From positions 248,001 to 312,000 of the forward strand of contig NZ_JALJZV010000002.1 in NCBI RefSeq assembly GCF_024171535.1: 64,000 nucleotides of DNA, written 5' to 3'. A program made the position numbers and the translations under genes. Origin of the DNA: Flavobacterium sp. HSC-61S13. GTDB taxonomy: Bacteria > Bacteroidota > Bacteroidia > Flavobacteriales > Flavobacteriaceae. Below, piece after piece: positions 25,134 through 33,431 of the stretch; positions within the stretch are counted from its first letter, which is position 1; each line of letters opens with the position of its first letter. Under the pieces are notes generated by a model, which saw only the letters and a program-made list of their open reading frames with translations, was not told the DNA's origin and ran no database searches.

Positions 25134-26285
25134 ATGAAACATTTGATCAACACGTTCCTAATTACTGCAGTAGCACTTACTGTTACCTCATGTAGCCAAA
25201 AGCAAGCGCAGCAGGGTCCTCCTACAATGCCCTATGGAGTCGTTGATGTTCCGACAAGAACAGTAGTAGGATATCAATCTTTTCCAGCAAATATTCAAGG
25301 GAAAATCAACAATAATGTCCGTGCAAAAATTTCGGGTTATATCCAAGAACTTTATGTAGATGAAGGTCAGATTGTTACTAAAGGGCAACCTTTATTTAGA
25401 TTGGAAACCAATACATTGAATCAATCTGCTAATGCAGCTAAATCAGGCATTCTTTCTGCTGAAGCAAGCGTTAGTGCAGCACAAGTTGAGGTTAATAAGT
25501 TAATTCCTCTAGTGGAAAAAAACATTATTAGCCCAGTTCAGTTAGAAACTGCTAAAGCAAACTTAGCTGTTGCAAAAAGCCAATTAGCACAAGCTAAGGC
25601 TAATTACGGTGGTGTGGTTGCAGATATCGATTATTCGATTATAAAAAGTCCTGTATCAGGAGTTGTCGGTAGTCTTCCTTTTAGATTAGGAAGTTTAGTA
25701 GGCCCATCGGATGCAGTGCCACTAACTACGGTTTCTGATATTAGCGAAGTTTATGCCTATTTTTCTATGAACGAGAAAGAGTACTTTAATTTCTTGAATA
25801 GTACAGAAGGAAAAACAGTTAAGGAGAAGCTAAACAATTTACCCCTAGTAGACTTAGTTTTAGCCAATGATGCTGTTTATAGCGAAAAGGGAAAAATCGA
25901 AGCTGCCACAGGACAGATTGATCCACAGACTGGAACTATCCAATTTAGAGTGGTATTCTCCAACAAAGCTGGTCTATTAAACAATGGAAATAGCGGTTTT
26001 ATCCGTATTCCAAAAACCTATACCGATGCCTTGGTAGTACCTGAATCCGCTACGTTTGAACAACAAGGCTTAGTATACGTTTATAAAGTTGAAAACGATA
26101 CGGCTTATTCTACCAAAATCACCGTTCACAATCGCGTAGACCGTTTGGCTATTGTTGAGGATGGATTGAAAAAAGGCGACAAAATTGTTGTATCTGGAAT
26201 TGGTTCATTAAGAACCGGAACTGCGATAGCACCACAACCCGTTAATTTTGACACTATCGTTAATTCAATTAAACCAAAATTCTAA
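25134..26285 (+). CDS. RND efflux periplasmic adaptor (membrane fusion) lipoprotein
   Basis: This HlyD/AcrA-type adaptor has 383 residues. The N-terminus is a lipoprotein signal (ALTVTSC, Cys near residue 20). Lipoyl-like halves (ARISGYIQELYVDEGQ-type sequence RAKISGYIQELYVDEGQIVT and IIKSPVSGVVGSL) flank a coiled-coil hairpin (about 95-160), followed by beta-barrel and membrane-proximal domains (TFEQQGLVYVYKVENDTAYS). It bridges the inner-membrane pump and outer-membrane channel. The pump gene starts 3 nt downstream. Confidence 0.95.
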   Translation: MKHLINTFLITAVALTVTSCSQKQAQQGPPTMPYGVVDVPTRTVVGYQSFPANIQGKINNNVRAKISGYIQELYVDEGQIVTKGQPLFRLETNTLNQSANAAKSGILSAEASVSAAQVEVNKLIPLVEKNIISPVQLETAKANLAVAKSQLAQAKANYGGVVADIDYSIIKSPVSGVVGSLPFRLGSLVGPSDAVPLTTVSDISEVYAYFSMNEKEYFNFLNSTEGKTVKEKLNNLPLVDLVLANDAVYSEKGKIEAATGQIDPQTGTIQFRVVFSNKAGLLNNGNSGFIRIPKTYTDALVVPESATFEQQGLVYVYKVENDTAYSTKITVHNRVDRLAIVEDGLKKGDKIVVSGIGSLRTGTAIAPQPVNFDTIVNSIKPKF

Positions 26286-26288
26286 GAA

Positions 26289-29200
26289 ATGCTTAAAACC
26301 TTTATAGAAAGACCTGTATTATCTACAGTTATTTCGATCATCATCGTAATACTAGGGATACTAGGATTAACTATCCTACCAGTAACACAATACCCCGATA
26401 TTGCTCCACCAACTGTGCAGATCAATGCCAGTTACCCTGGAGCCAATGCCGAGACGGTTATGCAAAGTGTTATTATCCCTATTGAAGAGCAAGTCAACGG
26501 GGTTGAGGGAATGGATTATATTACCTCAACAGCTAGTAACGACGGTAGTGTATCGATCCAAGTTCTCTTTAAACAAGGGGTGGATCCAGATATCGCAGCC
26601 GTAAACGTTCAAAATAGGGTTTCCAGAGCAACGCCTTTGTTACCATCAGAGGTAACGCGTTCGGGAGTTACAACACAAAAGCAACAAACCAGTGCTTTGA
26701 TGTTCGTATCCTTCTACTCTACCGACAAAGCCTACGACGCAACTTATATTCAAAACTACATGAACATCAACGTAGTTCCTGAATTAAAAAGGGTTAGTGG
26801 TGTTGGAGATGCAACGATTTTTGGTGCTAGAAACTACTCGATGCGCGTTTGGTTGGATCCAACTAAAATGGCCAATTACGGATTGGTTCCCGCTGATATC
26901 AATGCAGCACTAAACGAACAGAGTTTGGAAGCGGCTGCTGGTCAGTTAGGAGAAAACTCCGGTCAAGCTTTTCAGTACGTTATCAAATATAGCGGTAAAT
27001 ACAAAACCGAAAGTCAATACGAAGACATCGTTATTAAATCCTTAAACAACGGTCAGGTTTTACGCCTTAAAGATGTCGCTAAAATAGAATTAGGCGCACA
27101 GTCTTATGCTGGTTCATCTGAGTTATCGGGTAATGATGCTATCGCGATGGCCATCTATCAAACCCCAGGATCAAATGCACAGGAAATTAATAAAAACTTA
27201 AAAATAGAGCTCGAAAAAATCAGTAAATCATTGCCTAAAGGTGTTCATTACATGATCAACTTTGATACCAATGAATTTTTAGATGCCTCTATCAGTAAAG
27301 TAGTTAGTACTTTAATTGAAGCATTTATCTTGGTTTTTATCGTGGTTTATATCTTCTTACAAGATTTTAGATCAACCTTAATTCCATTGATTGCCGTTCC
27401 AGTATCTATTGTGGGTACGTTTTTCTTCTTGAATCTGTTTGGATTCTCATTAAACTTATTGACGTTGTTTGCGTTGGTACTTGCGATTGGAATTGTCGTC
27501 GATGATGCCATCGTCGTCGTCGAGGCAGTGCATGCCAAAATGGAAGAAACCAAGCAAGATGCTCGTACAGCAACCCACGAAGCCATGGGTGAGATTTCAG
27601 GAGCGATTGTATCGATTACCCTAGTAATGGCTGCGGTATTTATACCGGTAACCTTTATTACAGGTCCTACTGGTGTTTTCTACAAACAATTTGGTATCAC
27701 ATTAATCGTGGCAATTATCATCTCGGCTGTAAACGCCTTGACTTTGAGTCCAGCACTTTGTGCGATGTTCCTAAAACAAGGTCACTCGAGTGATCATCAG
27801 AAAAGAAACTTCGTAAGTCGCTTCTTCTTTGCGTTTAACACGGCATTTACTTCGTTGACCAACAGATACGGAAATGGATTTAAGTTCCTTTTAAAACACA
27901 AATGGATCACTTTCGCGATCTTAATAGCTTGTTTGGGTATAACATTTTATGCCAACAAAACCATGCCTTCTGGATTTGTACCTAATGAAGACCGTGGATT
28001 TATCTTAGCCAACGTAGAATTACCAGCTGGAGCATCAAGTGACCGTGTTTACGAATTGCAAAAGAAATTCGAAAAAGCGGCTGCCCAAATTCCAGGTGTT
28101 GAAACGGTAACGGTAATTACTGGAAACAGTATTATTTCTGGTGCTGGATCTAACTACGGTATGGGCTTGATCAAGATGAAATCTTTTAAAGAGAGAAAGT
28201 CTAAAGAGATGGCTACCGATGTAGTTATTGGTAAGTTGTTTGGCTTAGCAGCTATGCAGTTTCCCGATGCAAAAATGATTTTCTTCCAGCCACCGAGTAT
28301 ACCAGGTTTTGGTATGTCATCTGGTTTTGAGTTAAAATTATTAGATAAATCAGGGGGAAGTCTAAATGATTTCGACGTGATTGCCAAAAATTATTTAGGC
28401 GAATTGATGAAGCGCCCAGAGATTATGTATGCTCAAACTTCATTTAACACCAATTTCGCACAATATGAAATTGATCTAAACATCCCAAGAGCCAAAGAAT
28501 CTGGTGTTGCTGTTAGTGATATATTCTCCGCTTTACAAGGATACATTGGTGGTATATACGCCGCTGACTTTACGCGTTTTGGAAAACAATACCGTGTAAT
28601 GATTCAAGCATTGCCTGAGAGTAGAACTGACGTGAATAGCTTAAATGAAATTTTTGTTCGTACCAGTAATGGAAACATGACACCTGTTACTCAGTTTGTC
28701 ACCTTAAAACGCGTATACGGACCACAGTCGGTAAACCGTTATAACTTGTTTACCTCGGCTAATATTTCTGGAGCGCCAAATCCAGGATACAGTTCTGGAG
28801 ATGCGATTCACGCTGTACAAGAAGTATCTAAAAACACCTTATCATCCAGCTACGGCGTAGACTTTACCGGTTTATCTCGTGAGGAGATCAACGCCGGTTC
28901 ACAAACCATGTTGATTTTCATCTTGTGTATCGTGTTTGTTTACTTTATTCTATCTGCTCAATACGAAAGTTACTTATTGCCGTTTGCCATTATATTATCA
29001 CTACCAACGGGTATTATGGGTGCATTTCTCGCTCAAAAACTCGCCGGATTAGAGAACAATATCTATTTCCAAATTGCACTGATTATGCTGGTCGGATTGC
29101 TAGCTAAAAACGCGATTCTTATTGTGGAGTTTGCGGTTCAAAGGCGTCGACATGGAGAAACTATTGCAGAATCTGCTATTAATGGAGCCAAAGCCCGTTT

Positions 29201-29426
29201 ACGTCCAATTTTGATGACTTCGTTTGCCTTTATCCTCGGTTTGATGCCTTTGGTACTCGCCTCTGGAGTTGGAGCAAGCGGAAACCGTTCTATCGGAACG
29301 GGTGCTGTTTTTGGATTATTGATTGGTACTATACTTGGAGTTTTTGTAATCCCTGTACTCTATGTAATATTCCAGTGGCTTCAAGAGAAAGTTAAACCTA
29401 TGAAATTTGAAGAAAAACATAATTAG
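26289..29426 (+). CDS. RND multidrug efflux transporter, HAE1 type (AcrB-like)
   Basis: This 1045-residue inner-membrane proton-driven pump has twelve membrane segments in two halves, each with a large periplasmic loop. The proton relay acidic pair is present in GIVVDDAIVVVEAV near residue 400. FIERPVLSTVISIIIVILGI, LPVTQYPDIAPPTV and NSGQAFQYVIKYSGKY are typical of AcrB/MexB relatives. The length is normal. It is the third gene of the operon, between the adaptor (3-nt gap) and the outer-membrane channel (10-nt gap). Substrates are probably drugs or other amphiphiles and cannot be fixed from sequence. Confidence 0.96.
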   Translation: MLKTFIERPVLSTVISIIIVILGILGLTILPVTQYPDIAPPTVQINASYPGANAETVMQSVIIPIEEQVNGVEGMDYITSTASNDGSVSIQVLFKQGVDPDIAAVNVQNRVSRATPLLPSEVTRSGVTTQKQQTSALMFVSFYSTDKAYDATYIQNYMNINVVPELKRVSGVGDATIFGARNYSMRVWLDPTKMANYGLVPADINAALNEQSLEAAAGQLGENSGQAFQYVIKYSGKYKTESQYEDIVIKSLNNGQVLRLKDVAKIELGAQSYAGSSELSGNDAIAMAIYQTPGSNAQEINKNLKIELEKISKSLPKGVHYMINFDTNEFLDASISKVVSTLIEAFILVFIVVYIFLQDFRSTLIPLIAVPVSIVGTFFFLNLFGFSLNLLTLFALVLAIGIVVDDAIVVVEAVHAKMEETKQDARTATHEAMGEISGAIVSITLVMAAVFIPVTFITGPTGVFYKQFGITLIVAIIISAVNALTLSPALCAMFLKQGHSSDHQKRNFVSRFFFAFNTAFTSLTNRYGNGFKFLLKHKWITFAILIACLGITFYANKTMPSGFVPNEDRGFILANVELPAGASSDRVYELQKKFEKAAAQIPGVETVTVITGNSIISGAGSNYGMGLIKMKSFKERKSKEMATDVVIGKLFGLAAMQFPDAKMIFFQPPSIPGFGMSSGFELKLLDKSGGSLNDFDVIAKNYLGELMKRPEIMYAQTSFNTNFAQYEIDLNIPRAKESGVAVSDIFSALQGYIGGIYAADFTRFGKQYRVMIQALPESRTDVNSLNEIFVRTSNGNMTPVTQFVTLKRVYGPQSVNRYNLFTSANISGAPNPGYSSGDAIHAVQEVSKNTLSSSYGVDFTGLSREEINAGSQTMLIFILCIVFVYFILSAQYESYLLPFAIILSLPTGIMGAFLAQKLAGLENNIYFQIALIMLVGLLAKNAILIVEFAVQRRRHGETIAESAINGAKARLRPILMTSFAFILGLMPLVLASGVGASGNRSIGTGAVFGLLIGTILGVFVIPVLYVIFQWLQEKVKPMKFEEKHN

Positions 29427-29436
29427 TGAATTCAAA

Positions 29437-30849
29437 ATGAGAAAAAACACTTTATATAGAATCATCCCTGTAGCCATAGTAGCGCTTAGTGTCCAATCGT
29501 GTTTTGTAGCCAAAACCTACGAGCGACCTGAAGTTATTAACGAGCAAAATTACAGAACAGATCGTCTCAACTCAGACAGTCTTTCCATGGCCAATGTGCC
29601 ATGGAGGGATTTGTTTAGCGACCCTATATTAATTCAATATATTGATAAAGGTCTTGATACAAACTTAGACATTCGCGTGGCCATGCAAAACATCGAAGCT
29701 GCCAATGCCTATTTTAAACAAGGAAAAATGGGGTATTTACCTACTTTAAGCCTAGGAGCCAACTATACTCACTCTGTTCCTTCAAAAAACACCCAATTGG
29801 GTGCCTTGTTTTCCAATGGTGACCGAGTAAAAGTAGACCAGTATGACATCACAGGAAATTTTTCTTGGGAAGCCGATATATGGGGGAAAATCAGAAGTAA
29901 TAAAAGAGCCTTTGGCGCGAGTTATCTACAAACCGTAGCGGCTCATCAAGCAGTAAAAACGCAATTAATCGCTACCATTGCTTCTACTTATTACCAACTC
30001 TTATCTCTTGATGAACAACAACGCATCACCAAGGAAACCATTTTAAACAGAGAGAAAAGTTTAGAAACGATTATTGCTTTAAAAGAAGCTGGACAAGTGA
30101 CTGAAGTGGCTGTTAAACAAAACGAAGCTTTATTACTCAATACAAGGTCTCAATTGTTAGACATCAACAACAATATCAAGTTGATGGAAAACACTTTTAG
30201 TATCTTATTGGCTGACAATCCAGAAAGCATTAAGCGTTCTACTTTAGCGGAACAAAAATTAAATAGTGATTTAACTGTAGGAGTTCCGATGCAATTATTA
30301 AGTAATCGTCCGGATGTACTAGCAGCAGAATATGGTTTAATGAATGCCTTTGAAATGACCAATGTTGCGCGTAGTAATTTCTATCCTTCCTTTAAGTTAA
30401 CCGCTACTGGTGGTTTACAAAGTATTAAATTTGATGAATTGTTCAACACCAATTCTTTATTTGCTAATATCATAGGAGGATTAACTCAACCGCTGATCAA
30501 CGGAAGACAAATCCGCACCCAACATCAAGTGAGTCAAGCCAATCAAGAAATCGCGTTTTTAAATTATAAAAAAGCCATGCTAAATGCCAGTAAAGAAGTT
30601 TCTGACGCGCTTTACACGTACCAAGCTATGGATGAGAAAATTGGTTTAAAAACGAAAGAGGTTGAAGCTTATAGCCTAGCAGCTGAATACTCCGAAGAAT
30701 TGCAAAACAACGGTATGGCAAATTACTTAGAAGTTTTGACTGCTAAAGAAAACACTTTAGCTGCTCAACTCAATTTGATCAATACACAATTTAGCAAATT
30801 AAATGCTATAGTACAATTGTACAAAGCAGTAGGTGGTGGAGTAAAATAA
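29437..30849 (+). CDS. Outer-membrane efflux channel, TolC/NodT family lipoprotein
   Basis: This 470-residue outer-membrane factor is the last part of the tripartite pump. The ATG at 29437 gives a lipoprotein signal (MRKNTLYRIIPVAIVALSVQ then SC). An earlier TTG at 29407 would overlap the pump gene and spoil the signal. It has two repeats of long helical hairpins, with SNRPDVLAAEYGL in the second half and PLINGRQIRTQHQVSQANQE, as in NodT-type proteins. A strong terminator follows 24 nt later and closes the efflux operon. Confidence 0.95.
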   Translation: MRKNTLYRIIPVAIVALSVQSCFVAKTYERPEVINEQNYRTDRLNSDSLSMANVPWRDLFSDPILIQYIDKGLDTNLDIRVAMQNIEAANAYFKQGKMGYLPTLSLGANYTHSVPSKNTQLGALFSNGDRVKVDQYDITGNFSWEADIWGKIRSNKRAFGASYLQTVAAHQAVKTQLIATIASTYYQLLSLDEQQRITKETILNREKSLETIIALKEAGQVTEVAVKQNEALLLNTRSQLLDINNNIKLMENTFSILLADNPESIKRSTLAEQKLNSDLTVGVPMQLLSNRPDVLAAEYGLMNAFEMTNVARSNFYPSFKLTATGGLQSIKFDELFNTNSLFANIIGGLTQPLINGRQIRTQHQVSQANQEIAFLNYKKAMLNASKEVSDALYTYQAMDEKIGLKTKEVEAYSLAAEYSEELQNNGMANYLEVLTAKENTLAAQLNLINTQFSKLNAIVQLYKAVGGGVK

Positions 30850-30873
30850 TTCCCCTTTCTACTATCAATAATC

Positions 30874-30909
30874 GAGCGGTTTGATCTAATCAAACCGCTC
30901 TTTTTTTTT
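30874..30909 (+). terminator. Intrinsic terminator of the efflux operon
   Basis: GAGCGGTTTGAT (30874-30885) pairs with ATCAAACCGCTC (30889-30900) around a CTA loop, followed by nine T residues. Confidence 0.94.
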
Positions 30910-30923
30910 ATCTTTATAAAAAA

Positions 30924-31550
30924 ATGTTTGCAAAAATCCCTTTTTTAATACCGTTGCTATTTCCCAAACAATTGTGGGCTGTAGCCAATACGGATAAAAA
31001 GATCTACCTTAGCTTCGATGACGGCCCCATACCCGAGATTACGGAATGGGTTCTCGACCTACTTGATTTTTATCAAATCAAAGCCACCTTTTTTTGCATC
31101 GGTGACAACATCGAAAAACATCCTGAAATCTTTCGGAAAATCATTGCTGCCCAACATCAAATTGGCAACCACACCCAACATCACATCAACGGCTGGAAGA
31201 CCGAAACGTCAAAATATATTGAAGAGGTCCTGCTATGCACAAAAAAAATAGAGAAACACACGAAAGCTTCGCAGCACTTATTTAGACCCCCGTATGGAAA
31301 AATAAAAACTTCCCAAGCTAAAGTATTGCTAAAGAAAAATTACAAAATAGTTATGTGGACGGTGTTGAGTAAAGATTATGACGCAAAAACGTCACCGGAA
31401 CAGTGTTTACAGAACGTTGTAAAGCACACCCGATCAGGTAGTATTATATTGTTCCACGACAGCTGGAAAGCTTCGCAAAATTTAAAACATGCCTTGCCAA
31501 AGGCTATTGAATATCTCCTTAAAGAAGGATATCAATTTGAGCTGTTATAA
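30924..31550 (+). CDS. Polysaccharide deacetylase (NodB domain)
   Basis: This 208-residue carbohydrate esterase family 4 protein has motif 1 YLSFDDGP near residue 30 (metal and catalytic Asp), motif 2 GNHTQHHINGW (metal His residues), motif 3 RPPYGK, motif 4 MWTVLSKDYD and the late IILFHDSW. A hydrophobic N-terminus (IPFLIPLLFPKQLWAV) may act as a signal or anchor. Likely substrates are N-acetylated glycans such as peptidoglycan. The 3' end overlaps the convergent thioredoxin-like gene by 6 nt. Confidence 0.92.
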   Translation: MFAKIPFLIPLLFPKQLWAVANTDKKIYLSFDDGPIPEITEWVLDLLDFYQIKATFFCIGDNIEKHPEIFRKIIAAQHQIGNHTQHHINGWKTETSKYIEEVLLCTKKIEKHTKASQHLFRPPYGKIKTSQAKVLLKKNYKIVMWTVLSKDYDAKTSPEQCLQNVVKHTRSGSIILFHDSWKASQNLKHALPKAIEYLLKEGYQFELL

Positions 31551-31838
31551 GGCTTTCGAAATGGTAATTAGCGCATTGGCTTCAATAGTACCAGTTTGTC
31601 TCCAAACCATAGCTCCATTGCGATAAATCATCATGGTAGGCACATTTTTGATTCTCAAGGCATCCGATAAATCTTTGTTTTTCTCTACATCGATTTTTAT
31701 CACTCGCAATTGATCACCCATAGCCGCCGCAACATCATGAATCACGGGCTGCATCGATTTGGAACCTTCATTCCATTGTGCGTAAAAATAAATTAGAACG
31801 GGTACATTTGCACTAATTAATTCTCCAAATTTTGACAT
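31545..31838 (-). CDS. Thioredoxin-fold protein lacking the active-site cysteines
   Basis: This is a 97-residue thioredoxin-like protein. The fold signature is clear: PVLIYFYAQW, then VIKIDVEKNKDL, then KNVPTMMIYRNGAMVWRQTG with the cis-Pro. At the place of WCGPC the sequence reads WNEGSK, and the whole protein has no cysteine, so it cannot be a dithiol oxidoreductase. It may bind a partner or act as a chaperone. The start at the second Met (31836-31838) is preferred; another ATG lies 6 nt upstream. The stop overlaps the deacetylase gene on the other strand. Confidence 0.88.
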   Translation of the reverse strand: MSKFGELISANVPVLIYFYAQWNEGSKSMQPVIHDVAAAMGDQLRVIKIDVEKNKDLSDALRIKNVPTMMIYRNGAMVWRQTGTIEANALITISKAL

Positions 31839-31914
31839 AAACATTTATTTAGTTCATTAAACATATCAATTCACTAGGCCCTCTAAACAAAAATACGATT
31901 TTTTGGGAATTGAA

Positions 31915-33141
31915 CTAGTTTTTTCTGCGTTTAAGTTCAAAAACTGTAATCTCCGGCCAGATCCCTACTCGACCCGGATAAGCATGGTACCCAAAACCTC
32001 TATTTACATATAAATAACGACCCATGGTTTGATACAATCCCGCCCATTGTTTATAGACATACTGTATAGGACTCCACTTTATTATTCCCGGTATTTCGAT
32101 ACCAAATTGCGCACCATGCGTATGTCCCGCTAGCATCAATTGAACGTTTTTAGGATGGCTTACTACTTCCGCATCCCAATGCGAAGGATCATGGGATAAT
32201 AAGATTTTAAAATCTTCAGCAGCAACACCAGTAGTTGCTTTATTTAGATCACCTACTTTTTTAAATTTAACTCCCCAATTCTCAACTCCTACAATAGCTA
32301 TACGCTGTCCGTCCTTTTCAATCCACACCTTTTCATTCAACAACAAATTAAAACCCATCTTCGGGTGCAAATCTTTTATTTCCTTAAAATTGTTTTCTTT
32401 TTGAGCCGCTGTATCCCATTCGACATATTCGCCATAATCATGATTCCCTAAAACAGAAAATTTACCATATTTATGTGCGCGAATTCCCTTAAATGTATCT
32501 AACCAAGGATCCATTTCATTCGCTAAACTGTTGACTAAATCTCCCGTAAACAACAACAAATCGGACTCTTGATCATTGATCACATCAATGGCGTGCTGAA
32601 TTTTTTCTTTGTCGTCGAAACTACCACAGTGAATATCGGAAATCTGTGTAAAGGTAAAACCGTCAAAAGCTTCGGGTAAATCGTCAAAAAAGACTGTTTG
32701 TTTGATTACTCTAAACTTATACCTACCGATAGCTATACCATGAATAATCGATAAAAAAGGAATTGCCGCTACTCCTAAAGCCACTTGTGTTACGAATTTT
32801 CTTCTTTCAGGTAAAAATTCACCCTCAATTTGAGTTGCTGATACAAAATAGTTACACACTCCGATGATTAATCGCGCAGCATCTTCTACGAATAAAAAAA
32901 TGGTAACCACCAATTTGGGCATATACAAGAGCAAGACCAAAGCAATAGCCATCATCAAGGTTTTATTTTGTCCGACCGATCGGTCAAAACTCAAAAAACC
33001 ATATGCAATCATTCCAATTGCCACTAAAGTAAATAAGGCATAAGCAATAATTATCCATCGATTCTTCGTCAGATTACTTAAGGCTTGGTAGGAATAAAAT
33101 TCTAAAAGGACAAGAAACAGTATAAGGATAATCCAACGCAT
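31915..33141 (-). CDS. Membrane-anchored metallophosphoesterase
   Basis: This 408-residue protein has four N-terminal membrane segments (about residues 1-95) and then a calcineurin-like phosphoesterase domain. The metal-binding motifs are in order: DIHCGSFDD, GDLVNSLANE, GNHDYGEY, LSHDP and AGHTHGAQFG. The order and spacing resemble YkuE/YaeI-type enzymes, some of which act on lipid-linked substrates. The catalytic domain follows the membrane part directly. It is a single gene and the substrate is unknown. The 290 bp upstream, to polA, contain only a promoter-like site. Confidence 0.92.
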   Translation of the reverse strand: MRWIILILFLVLLEFYSYQALSNLTKNRWIIIAYALFTLVAIGMIAYGFLSFDRSVGQNKTLMMAIALVLLLYMPKLVVTIFLFVEDAARLIIGVCNYFVSATQIEGEFLPERRKFVTQVALGVAAIPFLSIIHGIAIGRYKFRVIKQTVFFDDLPEAFDGFTFTQISDIHCGSFDDKEKIQHAIDVINDQESDLLLFTGDLVNSLANEMDPWLDTFKGIRAHKYGKFSVLGNHDYGEYVEWDTAAQKENNFKEIKDLHPKMGFNLLLNEKVWIEKDGQRIAIVGVENWGVKFKKVGDLNKATTGVAAEDFKILLSHDPSHWDAEVVSHPKNVQLMLAGHTHGAQFGIEIPGIIKWSPIQYVYKQWAGLYQTMGRYLYVNRGFGYHAYPGRVGIWPEITVFELKRRKN

Positions 33142-33392
33142 AAATATCGAATGTAGATAAGCTTACAAAAATACTCGTTTAAAAACACTCCATACAGTAT
33201 TTAACATTAATTATCACTCTTTAAGACTGTTATTTATCTCCTTTTATCCAACTTTTCTGATCTTAATTGAAGCATTACAAACACGCTTTGCGAATTCTAT
33301 TTCTATAAACACTATAAATCCACACGGCATCTACCCGATTCAATACCCTCGATGTTTCCCAAAAAGGTCATCGCCGTTTGCTTTTAAGTTTG

Positions 33393-33400
33393 TATTTTTG
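33393..33400 (+). promoter_or_regulatory. Putative -7 element for polA
   Basis: TATTTTTG matches TAnnTTTG, 31 nt before the polA ATG. The nearest TTTG upstream (33377-33380) is only 12 nt away, so the -33 element is not convincing. Confidence 0.45.
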
Positions 33401-33431
33401 AAAAATAATATAACAAAACCCTTTTTAGGTT

